Shown here: positions 28,045-36,126 of the stretch, piece after piece
How the letters are laid out: every line of letters starts with the position of its first letter
Position numbering within the stretch: the stretch's first letter is position 1
Assembly (NCBI GenBank): GCA_001723645.1
Contig: MDLC01000031.1
Coordinates: 1-40,277 of the forward strand
DNA from: Candidatus Endobugula sertula
GTDB taxonomy: Bacteria > Pseudomonadota > Gammaproteobacteria > Pseudomonadales > Cellvibrionaceae
Reading direction: 5' to 3'
Length of the DNA: 40,277 bases
Position numbers and translations under genes: made by a program
Notes under the pieces: generated by a model
Told to the model about the DNA's origin: nothing
The model's input: only the letters and a program-made list of their open reading frames with translations
The model's database searches: none

Positions 28045-29214
28045 GTGCAACTATCATTCATTCAGAACCTTCAAAAGCTTCCCCCCTTACTGCTGCTCGC
28101 CAGCCTTTTGGCACTCAGCGGTACCGCACTAGCCAACACGGAAGAAGAAAACCAACAACGGGTTAAAGAGTTAACAGCATCTATTAAGAAGTTAAAAGAA
28201 GAGCTCAATACCGCCAAGAACGCTAAAGACAAACTCCAAAAATCACTACAATCCTCTGAAGAGAAAATTAGTCGGTTATCAAAGAAAGTCCAATCTACCA
28301 AGGAGGCACTAGACCGCGAAAAAAAGCGGCTAGTCCAGCTTCAGACCAATAGGTCTGAACTGGAGCAGCAACAGCAGCAACAACAACACTATATTCAACA
28401 AATGCTTAGACAAAGCTATCAACTAGGCCAACAGAGCCAGATTAAGCTCCTGCTAAATCAGGAAAGCCCCGAACAAGTCGGCCGTCTGATGCGCTATCAC
28501 GATTATATTATCAGGGCCCAACAGCAGCAACTTAAACGCTACCTCAACACAATTAAGACACTCAATGGTCTTGAATCCAAGATTATTGCAACAACTCGAC
28601 AACTTAAAAAAAGCCAACAAAGCGTGATACAGCAACAGCAACAGCTCAAAAGTGCTCAAAAACAGCGCCTGAGTACCATTAAGGAACTGGATCACTCTCT
28701 AAAACACAAAGGACAGCAATTATCGAATTTTATCGCAGACCGACAGCGCCTTCAGGATCTACTAAACGAAATGAGCCGTGCACTTGCCAACCTCCAATTA
28801 CCCAGCGGTGCCACCTCGTTTGCCAGCGTTCGTGGCAAATTACCCATACCAACTCAGGGTAGGATTGTTCACCACTATGGTAGCAGTCAATTTGGCGGCA
28901 AACTAAAGCGCAATGGTATTGTAATTAGTAACCATGCCAATGCTAATGTGGTATCAGTCCATCACGGTCGTGTGATATTCTCTGATTATCTTCGCGGTTA
29001 TGGACTATTGTTAATCATAGATCACGGTGATCATTATATGACCCTTTACGGCCACAACCAGACACTTCTGAAGGAAACGAACGATTGGGCGAACCAAGGA
29101 GAAGTCATTGCAACAGTTGGTAACAGTGGAGGTCAATCACAAACGGCACTGTATTTTGAGCTCCGTTATAAAGGTAAGCCCCAAAACCCACGCATATGGT
29201 TAACGCACAGATAA
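28045..29214 (+). CDS. envC: Murein hydrolase activator EnvC
   Basis: A 389-residue periplasmic protein. A signal peptide (LPPLLLLASLLALSGTALA) precedes a long coiled coil (residues about 32-245) and a C-terminal LytM/M23 domain (VVSVHHGRVIFSDYLRGYG; HYMTLYGHN). As in E. coli EnvC the LytM domain is degenerate: the H-x-H zinc motif is YFELR here, so it activates amidases rather than cutting peptidoglycan itself. FtsEX controls this at the septum in E. coli. The start is the GTG at 28045 with GGAAC upstream; no ATG is available in frame. It forms an operon with ctpA, 40 bp downstream. Confidence 0.92.
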   Translation: MQLSFIQNLQKLPPLLLLASLLALSGTALANTEEENQQRVKELTASIKKLKEELNTAKNAKDKLQKSLQSSEEKISRLSKKVQSTKEALDREKKRLVQLQTNRSELEQQQQQQQHYIQQMLRQSYQLGQQSQIKLLLNQESPEQVGRLMRYHDYIIRAQQQQLKRYLNTIKTLNGLESKIIATTRQLKKSQQSVIQQQQQLKSAQKQRLSTIKELDHSLKHKGQQLSNFIADRQRLQDLLNEMSRALANLQLPSGATSFASVRGKLPIPTQGRIVHHYGSSQFGGKLKRNGIVISNHANANVVSVHHGRVIFSDYLRGYGLLLIIDHGDHYMTLYGHNQTLLKETNDWANQGEVIATVGNSGGQSQTALYFELRYKGKPQNPRIWLTHR

Positions 29215-29254
29215 TATAGCTATAAACAAAAAATGACGATAAAAAGAGGCAGGC

Positions 29255-30589
29255 ATGCAAAATCACCTTCACTTAATCTTACTATTCGTGATCGCCACAC
29301 TACTCCATATAACCGTCGCCATTGCTCAAACTTCTCCCAAATCCTCTACCGATACTCAACAAAACAATACTACTAAGGAAGGACTACCTCTAAAAGAACT
29401 ACGACTTTTCACCTCGGTCTTTGACCATATTCGACGCGCCTATGTCGACCCAATTAGTGATCAACAATTACTGGAGAATGCCATTAAAGGTATGCTACAA
29501 GAAATAGACCCCCATTCAGCCTATCTGAATGCCGATTCATTTCAACAACTGCAAAGCAACACCCATGGTAATTTCAGCGGAGTGGGCATTGAAATCGGTA
29601 AAGAGGGTGAGTTTATCAAAATCATCGCCCCTATCGACGGCACACCAGCACAAAAAGCCGGTTTACAGGCAGGCGATCTTATTATCAAACTTAACCAGAA
29701 ATCCACGCAAGGAAAGTCTCTCGATGAAGCCTCAAAACTGATTCGTGGGCCTATTGGTTCCAGCATCGTTTTTACTATTATGCGTAAGGGTGTCGATAAA
29801 CCTTTTGATATTACTGTTATTAGAGACACTATACATTCATTAAGTGTACGTCAAAAAGTTATCGATGATACCATTGGCTATATTCGCATTTCACAATTTC
29901 AGGTAACCACCGGCAAGGATTTTGTTGCTGCTATTCAACAGTTACGCACAAGCCACCCCACACTTAACGGCCTCATTATTGATTTACGCAATAACCCTGG
30001 AGGACTGCTTCAAGCATCAGTACAGGTAGTGGATAGTTTAATTAATAAGGGGACTATTGTTTATACGGAAGGACGTCTGGACACCAGCAACACCCATTTT
30101 AAAGCCACTGAGGGTGATGATAGTGAAGGTCTTCCTATAGTAGTCTTGATCAACGGGGGGTCAGCTTCCGCATCAGAAATTGTGGCTGGTGCCTTACAAG
30201 ACCAAAAGCGGGCCCTTATTATGGGGACCCGTACCTTTGGTAAAGGTTCGGTCCAAACCATACTGCCTATAGACGGAGATAAAGGCATTAAATTGACTAC
30301 CGCCCGTTACTTTACTCCTAATGGCCGTTCTATCCAAGCTCAGGGTATCGAACCAGACATTATCGTTAAACCCGCTACTATTACCGAAATTAAAGCCCAA
30401 GAGCGCATTAGAGAAACCGATCTCAATAAACATCTGAAAAATACCGACGATAGAAAAAAACAGGCAAAAATGCCTGATAAAGAAAAAGCTATCAACCACC
30501 ATACCGAAGATAACCAACTGTTTGAAGCAATTAACCTATTAAAAGGGTTAGCAATTCTTAATCAAAACAAAGAAAGTACAGCCCAATAA
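29255..30589 (+). CDS. ctpA: Carboxy-terminal processing protease CtpA (S41)
   Basis: A 444-residue periplasmic S41 protease with a signal peptide (LILLFVIATLLHITVAIAQ), a PDZ domain (about 85-170; GVGIEIGKEGEFIKIIAPI) and the catalytic domain. The Ser is in NGGSASASEIVAGAL and the Lys in RTFGKGSVQTI. CtpA-type proteases trim or degrade periplasmic proteins, including peptidoglycan hydrolases. GAGG precedes the ATG. The length is normal and the neighbour envC is the standard one. Confidence 0.94.
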   Translation: MQNHLHLILLFVIATLLHITVAIAQTSPKSSTDTQQNNTTKEGLPLKELRLFTSVFDHIRRAYVDPISDQQLLENAIKGMLQEIDPHSAYLNADSFQQLQSNTHGNFSGVGIEIGKEGEFIKIIAPIDGTPAQKAGLQAGDLIIKLNQKSTQGKSLDEASKLIRGPIGSSIVFTIMRKGVDKPFDITVIRDTIHSLSVRQKVIDDTIGYIRISQFQVTTGKDFVAAIQQLRTSHPTLNGLIIDLRNNPGGLLQASVQVVDSLINKGTIVYTEGRLDTSNTHFKATEGDDSEGLPIVVLINGGSASASEIVAGALQDQKRALIMGTRTFGKGSVQTILPIDGDKGIKLTTARYFTPNGRSIQAQGIEPDIIVKPATITEIKAQERIRETDLNKHLKNTDDRKKQAKMPDKEKAINHHTEDNQLFEAINLLKGLAILNQNKESTAQ

Positions 30590-30728
30590 GCAGTATTCTG
30601 TGCCATATCGAGAGACTATTAACTAAAAATCAGTTGCCTCTTTCTCGGAGGGGCTGATAGACTGGCTGCGACAAAGTCGCTTGGTAATTATACCCGTCAG
30701 CCTCCCTTGGTAATCACACTACTACATG

Positions 30729-32195
30729 TTACTCGGGATGTGAATGAATATCCGCTGCGGACTTTAGTGGAGTTGGGGATTGGGTCGGTTCTGCCGTTTT
30801 AGCCATATTGTGTTCTTTAATGGCTTGGGTCATGAACTCATACAACCCTTTCCCTTTTTGGTCGACGGCATCTTTCATGCAAGCGTCAACATTGAGGTCT
30901 CCCCACACTCCGGTTATCACTGATCGTTGGCTATAAGAAAACCCTGCATCCTTTAAAATCTTTGGGATGCTGTCTAGTAATTGAGCAAGACGACTGACGT
31001 TTTCTGTATACCATTTTTCTTTTAAGTTAGATGTACCAGAAGGAAAAATATACAGATCATCGGCTATTTGTTTTATATGCAAAGCCCGTTCAGCCACTTC
31101 CTGTAATACAGAAGCACCTCCAATAGCACTAATTGCATCTCTGATATCTCGAATAGGTGTTTTGCCATCTTTTGCAAGATGTCTTTGATTTAAAGGAGCG
31201 GGTTCTTGAGCATAAAATGGTAATGCAGGTGGTTGTTGTGGTGTGTTTGTGCCATTTTCACAAGAAACAACATAATCAACACCTTTCTCCAGCAATGTTG
31301 CGGATAACATTTGGCGCATTGTTGGTTGTTGAATGCCCGCTTCTATCAGTTTTTCTTTGATTACTGGCAAAGCATCGGGGCGCTCCGTAGACATAATGTA
31401 CTCTTCGGGATGTTTCAAACCGTTTATTGATAATGCTTTTTGGACTAACTCTGGATTTACGCTATCGGACACTTTTCCATGCCGTCCGGAGAGGTAATTT
31501 ACAATGCCGGGATAAAGTGTGTGGTAGCGATCTCTTCCTTCTAGCTCATGCCATAAAGATATAGCAGCCTGTCCCGTTGTGTTTGCAGCATAGGGGGTCA
31601 CCTGTGTGGGTTGCCCTAAATCATCTAATATCTGAGCTTGCATTTTGTATATCTCGATTTGGATAGTATCCCAGTCAGCGGGCTGACCATTTTTACCGAG
31701 TAAACGTCCTAAATTTTCTACCAATCCCGGAATGGATTTAAGAGTCGCTGATGCCCCTCCCGGAGTGCGTGCATTATACATTGCCTGAATTAACTCAAGA
31801 TTGTAGGAGGATTCATATTCACGATACTGAAAGCGTAAGCCAAATAAGCTTTTCATACTTTCTTTGATAGCTTTGATGCTTAGCTTTGGTGTGTTTGCTC
31901 TTATTTTTTCATCAGAATGGTTACGTATTAACCCTACCATTTTACTCATGCTAGGTTGGGCTGTTGAGCCGGATAAAGCCTGATGTTGGACATCTATTGT
32001 AATTGTTTTATCTTGTTCTGTAGCGGCTTTTACTGCCGCCATGTAGCATGCCGGGGCTTCTCCGTAAGTGGAATGAGCATGAATGGTGATATCTTGGTCG
32101 GGAAAATTTTTGTAAAGCGCCGTTGTTAGTTGATAAACAAAATCAGGTTCTAAACGCCCACTGGCTGATTTTAGGTAAAACCCCTGATGTCCCAT
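30729..32195 (-). CDS. Oxaloacetate decarboxylase alpha-like protein, C-terminal part (frameshifted)
   Basis: This part carries the rest of an HMGL/OadA-type carboxyltransferase barrel. YLKSASGRL corresponds to the carboxylated-lysine strand (IKDMAGLL in OadA), and HAHSTYGEA holds the two metal-binding histidines (HCHATTG in OadA), followed by ALSGSTAQPSM (MSGGTSQPP in OadA). A long helical region like the conserved carboxylase domain follows. The nominal start at 32195 is internal: the frame is open and conserved up to about 32343, where it should join the upstream fragment. The protein ends in a short polar tail with no biotin domain (no MKM), so if functional it needs a separate biotin carrier or does something else. 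No partner subunit genes are nearby. Confidence 0.7.
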   Translation of the reverse strand: MGHQGFYLKSASGRLEPDFVYQLTTALYKNFPDQDITIHAHSTYGEAPACYMAAVKAATEQDKTITIDVQHQALSGSTAQPSMSKMVGLIRNHSDEKIRANTPKLSIKAIKESMKSLFGLRFQYREYESSYNLELIQAMYNARTPGGASATLKSIPGLVENLGRLLGKNGQPADWDTIQIEIYKMQAQILDDLGQPTQVTPYAANTTGQAAISLWHELEGRDRYHTLYPGIVNYLSGRHGKVSDSVNPELVQKALSINGLKHPEEYIMSTERPDALPVIKEKLIEAGIQQPTMRQMLSATLLEKGVDYVVSCENGTNTPQQPPALPFYAQEPAPLNQRHLAKDGKTPIRDIRDAISAIGGASVLQEVAERALHIKQIADDLYIFPSGTSNLKEKWYTENVSRLAQLLDSIPKILKDAGFSYSQRSVITGVWGDLNVDACMKDAVDQKGKGLYEFMTQAIKEHNMAKTAEPTQSPTPLKSAADIHSHPE

Positions 32196-32317
32196 ATCAA
32201 TCAGTTCTTGTGCAAGTTCTAAGCATCCTTCAATTGTAATATTAGGGTTATCTTCAATACATATTCCCCCTTGTGCGATAATGTCATAGCCTTCTTCTTG
32301 TGCTTCTTTTACTGCCT

Positions 32318-32701
32318 TTACAACACCGACAAGAGCGCGAGAATCATTCCATGGAAATTTTGTAGAACATTTACTCCCATTTTTGCATATTCAAAAATCA
32401 TAGCCCGAACAACGCTATAAGACTGTGGCTCGTATGCGAAAAGAAAATCACCCCGAATAAGAACGGATTGCTTTACACCCAGTTTTTTGAAATGTGAAAA
32501 TAGTTTTTCAGCTTCGTCCCATGCATCTCGTCCTTTTTTCGCAAATAAATCAAAAAACGTACCACCACCTGTTTGTATGGAGGTGGTTCCTGTTAAATGT
32601 GCTGTCGGATAGGCGTCAATGATTTCTTGTGTAGAAGGGTTTGTGCCCAATAAGGATTGTATGGCATCACGTAAAACATCTTGAAAGCGGATTAAAGACA
32701 T
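32318..32701 (-). CDS. Oxaloacetate decarboxylase alpha-like protein, N-terminal part (frameshifted)
   Basis: This part encodes the barrel start: VLRDAIQSLLGTNPST (D-x-x-x-R-D-x-x-Q-S in OadA and pyruvate carboxylase), SIQTGGGTFFDLFAKKGRDAW (the WGGATFD segment) and VLIRGDFLFAY (LLRGQNLLGY). It runs to NVLQNFHGM and then leaves frame. The next frame continues NDSRALVGVVKAV, so together they read FHGMNDSR, matching the family's FDAMNDPR. The break is explained by loss of one copy of a tandem ATGA tetranucleotide at about 32344-32350. The joined protein would be about 658 residues. The metal ligand Asp and the Arg of the first strand are kept. Confidence 0.72.
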   Translation of the reverse strand: MSLIRFQDVLRDAIQSLLGTNPSTQEIIDAYPTAHLTGTTSIQTGGGTFFDLFAKKGRDAWDEAEKLFSHFKKLGVKQSVLIRGDFLFAYEPQSYSVVRAMIFEYAKMGVNVLQNFHGMILALLSVL

Positions 32702-32814
32702 ATTCTGATTTACTCTCTGAAACTATTTAAAGGTGATGTATATAGCTTTTTTTATGTTATGGCAATACATTTTCATCCCCCGACATCACCAGCAATCTTA
32801 TCAAGCCATTTTTT

Positions 32815-33015
32815 CTAACGTTGGATTATACGCATATGAATATCCCAATCGGGTAGATTAATGCGTCGAACGGAAAACACACGAGTGAGTATATCATTCA
32901 CCTTTTGGGGGTGAACGTCGCCATTTTCTTCTTTCGGGAATGCTGCATGAGCATCTAAAAACCGTTTCACTCCGGTTTGTGTTGCAAATCGTCCATAGGC
33001 AAAGCCTTGTGAAAC
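32815..33015 (-). pseudogene. C-terminal fragment of an unrecognised gene
   Basis: The minus strand is open from about 33015 to the TAG at 32817-32815. It encodes protein-like text such as QGFAYGRFATQTGVKRFLDA and VFSVRRINLPDWDIHMRI. There is no start codon context, and the upstream side ends at a short direct repeat. It looks like the tail of a gene cut by rearrangement. I cannot assign a family. Confidence 0.4.
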
Positions 33016-33047
33016 TGTAGTGGTCTAATGTAAGTAGTGTAGTGGTC
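33016..33047. repeat. 10-bp direct repeat at a junction
   Basis: TGTAGTGGTC occurs at 33016-33025 and 33038-33047. It lies between a minus-strand gene fragment and a plus-strand gene fragment, so it may mark an insertion-sequence end or excision scar. Confidence 0.4.
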
Positions 33048-33049
33048 AT

Positions 33050-33193
33050 ATCTACGGCGACACAAAAACAGGAAAAGCCTGGGGTAGAGTTGGTGAAGTT
33101 TTACTCTTTGATAAATCCATAGCTAAAATAGAGCATTGGTACTTCAACAGAGTGCGTGGCCTCACTCTAAACTCATCATTTAAACAAGGATGA
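33050..33193 (+). pseudogene. 3' fragment of an unrecognised gene
   Basis: The plus strand encodes IYGDTKTGKAWGRVGEVLLF and SIAKIEHWYFNRVRGLTL before a TGA at 33191-33193. The text looks protein-like, but there is no start and the 5' side ends at the direct repeat. The family is unknown. Confidence 0.35.
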
Positions 33194-33285
33194 CTAAGCA
33201 TGCAGCTTAACTCATATAAAATGATATATTTAATGAGCTGAAATGTTCATGAGGCTCTTTTTATAATTAACTTCTCTATTTTTCA

Positions 33286-33406
33286 TGTGGCGGAGGGATT
33301 TGAACCCGCTTCCATAATCCACATTAAGACACAGTAAAACACTATCTTTTGTAAATCAGACAGTTAGGAAAATTAACCGTCACATTGAAGCACAGTAAAC
33401 CACTAT
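33286..33406 (-). other. att-like patch: tRNA 3'-end-like sequence plus 25-bp direct repeats
   Basis: On the minus strand 33311-33288 reads GGGTTCAAATCCC followed by TCCGCCAC, like the T-arm and 3' end of a tRNA (closest in feel to tRNA-Ser, with part of the acceptor missing). Immediately beside it two 25-bp direct repeats, 33321-33345 and 33382-33406 (core CACAGTAAA), agree at 21 positions. A tRNA 3' end with flanking repeats is the usual make-up of an integrase attachment site, and an integrase pseudogene lies about 6 kb away. No complete tRNA is present. Confidence 0.45.
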
Positions 33407-33446
33407 GAAATGGACACAATGTGGGCACTTTGCCAAAGACTTGCTA

Positions 33447-33734
33447 TCAAGGCTGTAAAGCTCTGATCACAGCCTCTGGTTCTTTTGCTAATACCTGTAA
33501 TAACACTCTTGAAACGCCTGTAGGATGTCGTCTGCCTTGTTCCCAATCTTGCAGGGTTCTTTTGCTTAAACCGAACTGTGACGAAAACTGTTGCTGCGTC
33601 ATTTTCATGCGAGAGCGAATAGCAGACACGTCAATATCGTCAGGAATATGCGCCTAACAGCCATTGTCTTGCCCTTGTGTAAATTCAAGTGCTTCTAATG
33701 CACCTGTTAAAATGCTTTCACCTACTGTACTCAT
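33447..33734 (-). pseudogene. HigA/NadS-type antitoxin with an in-frame amber codon
   Basis: From the ATG at 33734 the frame reads MSTVGESILTGALEALEF...NGC, then TAG (33656-33654), then AHIPDDIDVSAIRSRMKMTQ and a helix-turn-helix (QQFSSQFGLSKRTLQDWEQGRRHPTG). Homologues carry Lys or Arg at the TAG, so one base change made the stop. The full length would be 95 residues. The ATG overlaps the toxin stop (ATGA), the normal coupled order toxin-antitoxin. An internal GTG at 33629 could in principle restart translation and give the DNA-binding part alone. Confidence 0.75.
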
Positions 33735-34081
33735 TGTAATACCTCTACATTTTCATAGTGACCAACGATCAATTTCAACACTTTCTTAAGCGTGTTTTTT
33801 TCACTTTGGGTTAGGTTGATCTTTTGGTTTTTGGCAAAGACAGACAATATAAATGTAGGTATGAATTCGCCAGACTAAAACGTAATAACCCTATAACCAC
33901 CACTTTCACCCGTGCCAGAACGCGCAAATCGCACCTTTCTAGCTCCCCCTGTTCCCGTTATTTCATCACCCGACATAGGGTGTTTAGAAAGATAGTCTAT
34001 TAATTCCCGCCGTTCTTCATCAGACATCTTTAATGCCTTGGCACAACGGATAAACTCTGGAGTTTCTATGATGGTATGCAT
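33731..34081 (-). pseudogene. RelE/HigB-type toxin with an in-frame amber codon
   Basis: From the ATG at 34081 the frame encodes IIETPEFIRCAKALKMSDEE, GTGGARKVRFA and SGGYRVITF. It then meets TAG (33877-33875) and continues in the same frame with SGEFIPTFILSVFAKNQKIN to a TGA at 33733-33731. This is the RelE/HigB fold (GTGG-x-RK-x-R, SGG-x-R-x-I). The family has an aromatic residue at the TAG position, so a TAT or TAC codon probably mutated. The intact protein would be about 116 residues. As it stands the product loses its C-terminal strands and is likely inactive. Confidence 0.78.
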
Positions 34082-34089
34082 AAGACAAG

Positions 34090-34110
34090 TTATACGGCAA
34101 TGCCGTATAA
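34090..34110. promoter_or_regulatory. Palindromic operator upstream of the toxin-antitoxin pair
   Basis: TTATACGGCA and its exact reverse complement are separated by one base, 8 bp upstream of the toxin ATG. Perfect palindromes here are typical antitoxin binding sites for autoregulation. The right arm contains TATAA, so a -10 element overlaps it. Confidence 0.65.
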
Positions 34111-34228
34111 TTTCAACCTTTTGTACTCAGAATAGTATCCAATAGATTATGAAACACTAAAAACAATGCCGCATATGAAGTCATCAGAAGAAGTGATTCT
34201 TCAGGAGATTACATAGAAATTGTTAATC

Positions 34229-34603
34229 ATGGAGGAGAAATGGTTTACCCGTATGGAGAAATATGAAGGCGAAAAAGATAATATAATTTTAAGGTCATCC
34301 CATGATAAAAGTATCGAGTATCAAAAAAAAGAATCACTAGATTTTGCTCATAAAATAACAGATCTAGGAATTTCTGGGGCTGCAAGTTATGTACATCTAT
34401 TAGAGTTGAAGTACCAAGATATATTTGGTCAGGAGCACCATAAATTTTATCGTATTATAAATTCAGGATTACCTCAAAGAGAAAACCCAAATGTAGCAGA
34501 TACTATAGAAGCATTACTGCGTAACAAAATAGAATGGATCAAAAGTAATGAAAAACCTTATGAGGTTTCTCAATCATGGATAGCAGCTCAATTCAATAGG
34601 TAA
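34229..34603 (+). CDS. Hypothetical protein
   Basis: A mixed, charged protein of about 124 residues with no signal peptide or membrane segment; text such as DLGISGAASYVHLLELKYQD and GLPQRENPNVADTIEALLRN. I do not recognise it. The start is uncertain: ATGs at 34229 and 34253 and a TTG at 34220 are possible. The preceding stretch in another frame (YEVIRRSDSSGDYIEIVNHG) also looks protein-like and would join by a one-base change near 34262, so this may be the 3' part of a frameshifted gene. It lies on the island, divergent from the toxin-antitoxin pair. Confidence 0.45.
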   Translation: MEEKWFTRMEKYEGEKDNIILRSSHDKSIEYQKKESLDFAHKITDLGISGAASYVHLLELKYQDIFGQEHHKFYRIINSGLPQRENPNVADTIEALLRNKIEWIKSNEKPYEVSQSWIAAQFNR

Positions 34604-34685
34604 GAATATTAATAAAATTCACTCAGCTCAAAATCAAAAGGGGTATTCCCACCATCATTACCCCCTCATAGCCACGAGGAACACC

Positions 34686-34901
34686 ATGAATACCTACCGT
34701 AACCCCTTAATACAAGCTAACCATGCCGATACCTTAACTAATATTGAGCAGGTGATCACCTTTTTACAAGATTACCACCTAAGTAGTTCACAGCCGGATA
34801 CCCCGCAACAGTCGGATATCCCAAAGACTGCTACTTTCGCGCACAGTAAATTTAGGGAGTTTGGCGAGATGATCAAGAAGATCCCACTCATTAACGTCTA
34901 A
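34686..34901 (+). CDS. Truncated hypothetical protein
   Basis: A strong ribosome-binding site (CACGAGGA) precedes the ATG at 34686. The first 40 or so residues (MNTYRNPLIQANHADTLTNI, EQVITFLQDYHL) look like a genuine N-terminus. Beyond about 34800 the sequence is also the end of a helicase gene on the other strand, so this reading frame is probably only a stump completed by foreign sequence. Function unknown. Confidence 0.4.
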   Translation: MNTYRNPLIQANHADTLTNIEQVITFLQDYHLSSSQPDTPQQSDIPKTATFAHSKFREFGEMIKKIPLINV

Positions 34902-35795
34902 TAATATTTCGGGTTCTATTAATTCTAGTTCACCTTGAACTAGAGCGCATAGTTGCGGTAGTGATCCAAATATTTCACCGCGTTCCGCAGGTGATCGCAA
35001 TATCTCAATACGTGCATTATGAATGCGTAAATCTTGTTGAATAGATTTTTTCTTTGCAGGTTTTCCCGCACTTTTAATGATCACTTTTTTTAGGTTATCA
35101 GACACTTCGCCACGCACTTTCACAATTACAGTATCGTTATCGGTCGTTGTTGCTGTTAATTGCGAGCGTTCGCTCTTATCGAGTTTATTAAAGTCTGGCA
35201 TAGTGGCGACTTCAAGCACAACCTCCAATTCCTTAGAGCGTACAGGTTGAGCATTGCCACCACCATCAAAGAAGTCATTTTGATTGTCGTCAGGTTCGTA
35301 CTGGCGTACATATTCTGCAATATCCAGTTCTTCAAAACCCATCGCAATAAGTTTATCTTTTAATTCTGTTGCTGCCTTGGCAAAACTGGTGGTTGCGAGA
35401 TGTGCATAAGCACGGTTCAGGTCTTCAATAACAAATCTTCGAGCATAAGGCATACGCAACACGCGCCCCAATAGTTGTTCCGCAGCCGTGCTAGAACTGA
35501 CTTGCTTTACTGAGCAAAAGACATACGCAAAGGGGCAATCCCAGCCTTCTTTCAGCGCTTCAATAGTGATGATATATTCAATGGGGCAGCTTTGAACGAA
35601 CAGGTCTATATCGTCCAACTCCCGTTGGTTACCTGTGACCACGGCAATTTTTTCAGGCTCTATTTTTAATTCATGCAGTAAATAAGGCTTAAGTACATCA
35701 ACGGTAACTACCCCATTTTTTGCCTCGGCCTGTAGCAATGCGATAGGTATGGTATTTTTCAAATTTATGAGTAATCCATGTTCTAATACGTACAA
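34788..35795 (-). pseudogene. Restriction-type (type III Res-like) helicase fragment
   Basis: A 335-residue stretch matching the second RecA-like domain and following region of DEAD/Res helicases. IAVVTGNQRELDDID, then IEALKEGWDCPFAYVFCSVK (motif V) and AEQLLGRVLRMPYARR (motif VI) are clear. The N-terminal half with Walker A and DEAD motifs is absent: upstream is unrelated sequence. The C-terminus runs into the stump of an opposite-strand gene near 34.83 kb. No methyltransferase or specificity gene is present. This is a remnant of a restriction-modification or defence gene and is not expected to function. Confidence 0.7.
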
Positions 35796-35846
35796 TCGCG
35801 TTCAAAATCTGTTGATTGGCGCAAAATATAACCTTTTTGGCAGATC

Positions 35847-35996
35847 GTGAGTCAATACGTCGAGAATCATTATGGCAATCAAGGATATTATATAGCCCGT
35901 AACTGGGGAGCGAATAATATTCAAGGATTTATTGAGGCCATTCAACAGCGTTTTACCACTGTTACTATTCAAAAAGATAATTCCTGCAAAAACTGA
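35847..35996 (+). pseudogene. C-terminal gene fragment of unknown family
   Basis: The plus strand encodes QYVENHYGNQGYYIARNWGA and FIEAIQQRFTTVTIQKDNSC before a TGA. The text is protein-like and continuous but has no proper start, and the sequence upstream is the helicase fragment on the other strand. It appears to be the 3' end of a gene lost by recombination. Confidence 0.4.
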
Positions 35997-36019
35997 CTTA
36001 ATATTACGGTGCATAAGTT

Positions 36020-36121
36020 TTGAGTAAATTACTTAAGTTGCGAGAATGGTTGACTGTTGATGAAGCAGCAGCCCATTTATCGATCGTTTTAGGTGAGTCT
36101 ATTACACTTAATAAACTATAA
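36020..36121 (+). pseudogene. N-terminal stump of a small DNA-binding-like protein
   Basis: A 33-codon frame from a TTG: MSKLLKLREWLTVDEAAAHL then SIVLGESITLNKL and a stop. The REWLTVDEAAAHLS segment is the start of a helix-turn-helix-like family seen on plasmids and islands of gammaproteobacteria. The rest is missing and the photolyase ATG follows 5 bp later. Confidence 0.4.
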
Positions 36122-36126
36122 AAATT

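Noticed and set aside
27944-28132. 62-codon plus-strand ORF overlapping the envC start
   Set aside because: It overlaps the envC signal peptide in another frame and has no ribosome-binding site.
28360-28660. CAG/CAA-rich repeats in envC as a microsatellite switch
   Set aside because: The Gln runs are imperfect triplets, would not change frame, and lie in the coiled coil where such bias is common.
30655-30700. GCGAC-AAA-GTCGC hairpin after ctpA as a terminator
   Set aside because: Only a 5-bp stem with no U-run on either strand.
33875-34081. Toxin read as a naturally short 68-residue protein
   Set aside because: The conserved C-terminal part continues in the same frame after the TAG down to the stop that overlaps the antitoxin start.
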